NCBI RefSeq assembly: GCF_937941905.1
Contig: NZ_CALDGS010000018.1
Coordinates: forward strand, 1-6,776
Length of the DNA stretch: 6,776 nucleotides
Source: an uncultured Mycolicibacterium sp.
GTDB lineage: Bacteria > Actinomycetota > Actinomycetes > Mycobacteriales > Mycobacteriaceae
Direction of reading: 5' to 3'
Shown here: in pieces, positions 6,053-6,776 of the stretch
How the letters are laid out: every line of letters starts with the position of its first letter
How positions within the stretch are numbered: position 1 is the first letter of the stretch
Position numbers and translations under genes: made by a program
The notes under the pieces: model-generated
What the model was told of the DNA's origin: nothing
The model's database searches: none
The model's input: the letters and a program-made list of their open reading frames with translations, nothing else

Positions 6053-6762
6053 CAGTCGGCGGCCGCGTCGACGGAGTCGGCGACCGCGACCCCGGCCGGC
6101 AGCGGCGGGCGGTCCACCATGATCACCGGCACCCCGAGGTCGGCGGCGGCGTCGAGTTTGGCGCGGGTCATGGCTCCCCCGCTGTTCTTGGTGACCAGCG
6201 CGTCGATGCGGTGCTCGCGCAGCAGCGCGAGCTCGCCGTCGTAGTGGTACGGGCCGCGGGAGAGCAGCAGTTCGTGGCGGCGCGGCAGGATCCCCGGTTC
6301 CGGCGGAGTGACCACCCGGATGAGAAACCACGCCCCGGCGTCGGTGTAGGCGGCCAGCCCGGACCGCCCCGAGGTGAGAAACACCCGCGAGAAGCCGCGG
6401 GCGGCAATGGTTTCGGCGGCCTCGGCGTCGGAGCGCACCACGATCGCGCCCTCGGTGGGCCAGGCCGGGCGGGCCAGCACCAGGTGCGGCAGGCCGCGTT
6501 CGGCGCACACCCGCGCGGCGGTGGCGGTCATCCTCGCCGCGAACGGGTGGGTGGCGTCGACCACCGCGTCGACCGGGTGCTCGTCGAGCCAGCGGTGCAG
6601 CCCCGCCGCGCCGCCGAACCCGCCGACTCGCACCTCGCCCACCGGCAGCGCCGGGTCCGGCACCCGGCCGGCCAGCGAGCTGATCACCCGTACCCGCGGA
6701 TGCAGTCGCTCGGCCAGGGCGCGGGCCTCGCCGGTGCCGCCGAGCAGCAGGATGGTCGTCAA
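6037..6762 (-). CDS. cobK: Precorrin-6A reductase CobK
   Basis: CobK reduces precorrin-6A with NADPH to precorrin-6B (dihydro-precorrin-6), in the cytosol. The 241 residues match the family (about 244 in M. tuberculosis). Seen in order: N-terminal Rossmann loop ILLLGGTGEARALA (4-17), SSLAGRVPDPALP (28-40), DATHPFA (69-75), FLTSGRSGLA (127-136), SRGPY (167-171) and TKNSGG (190-195). The sequence reads very like M. tuberculosis Rv2070c from memory. The start is TTG at 6762 on the minus strand: homology begins at MTTILLLGG, and GGGGGAG lies 6 bases upstream, while no ATG or GTG is near. It is transcribed toward the phosphotransferase gene, overlapping it by 14 bases at the 3' end. In M. tuberculosis, cobM and cobL lie upstream of cobK on the same strand; here that side is outside the window. 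CobK could therefore be in a second cob operon. Confidence 0.5.
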   Translation of the reverse strand: MTTILLLGGTGEARALAERLHPRVRVISSLAGRVPDPALPVGEVRVGGFGGAAGLHRWLDEHPVDAVVDATHPFAARMTATAARVCAERGLPHLVLARPAWPTEGAIVVRSDAEAAETIAARGFSRVFLTSGRSGLAAYTDAGAWFLIRVVTPPEPGILPRRHELLLSRGPYHYDGELALLREHRIDALVTKNSGGAMTRAKLDAAADLGVPVIMVDRPPLPAGVAVADSVDAAADWVSRL

Positions 6763-6768
6763 TGTCGG

Positions 6769-6775
6769 CTCCCCC
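6769..6775 (-). promoter_or_regulatory. cobK ribosome binding site supporting a TTG start
   Basis: On the minus strand GGGGGAG (6775-6769) stands 6 bases before TTG 6762-6760. This is the main evidence for the rare start codon, since the window ends one base further on. Confidence 0.5.
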
Positions 6776-6776
6776 G

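Overview
The window is GC-rich DNA with strong G/C bias at third codon positions and almost no spacing between genes. This is typical of an actinobacterium. The precorrin-6A reductase and the CobI-CobJ fusion protein look, from memory, very like those of Mycobacterium, so a Mycolicibacterium/Mycobacterium-type chromosome is the best guess. This is judged by eye and was not searched.

Layout. Bases 1-810 (+) are the C-terminal half of an AldB/ExaC-type NAD-dependent aldehyde dehydrogenase cut by the window edge. An 86-base gap follows, dominated by a near-perfect 19-bp hairpin that looks like a terminator without a U-tract. Then come prpE (propionyl-CoA synthetase-like, 897-2792), cobH (2803-3429) and a cobI-cobJ fusion (3426-4901), all on + with a 10-base gap and a 4-base overlap, so almost certainly one transcript. 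An 81-base gap carries a clear promoter (TTGACA -35) and a small dyad ahead of an aminoglycoside-phosphotransferase-fold kinase (4983-6050, +). cobK (6762-6037, -) closes the window and converges on the kinase gene with overlapping 3' ends. There is no gene-free stretch over 300 bases. No tRNA, rRNA, CRISPR array, insertion sequence or riboswitch was seen.

How the genes fit together. CobI, CobJ, CobK and CobH catalyse four steps of the oxygen-dependent (aerobic) corrin-ring pathway: precorrin-2 to precorrin-3A, precorrin-3B to precorrin-4, precorrin-6A reduction, and precorrin-8x to hydrogenobyrinate. CobG, CobM, CobF and CobL must be encoded elsewhere or be absent. PrpE makes propionyl-CoA, which many actinobacteria consume through adenosylcobalamin-dependent methylmalonyl-CoA mutase. 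A propionate-activating enzyme at the head of a cobalamin-synthesis operon therefore links a B12-demanding substrate to B12 supply. The aldehyde dehydrogenase would fit upstream of PrpE, turning acetaldehyde or propanal into the free acid. That coupling is inference, and the hairpin between the two genes argues for at least partly separate expression. Compared with the M. tuberculosis locus as I remember it (cobG-cobH-cobIJ-Rv2067c-blaC-sigC-cobK), cobG is replaced by prpE, and the Rv2067c-blaC-sigC block is replaced by the kinase.
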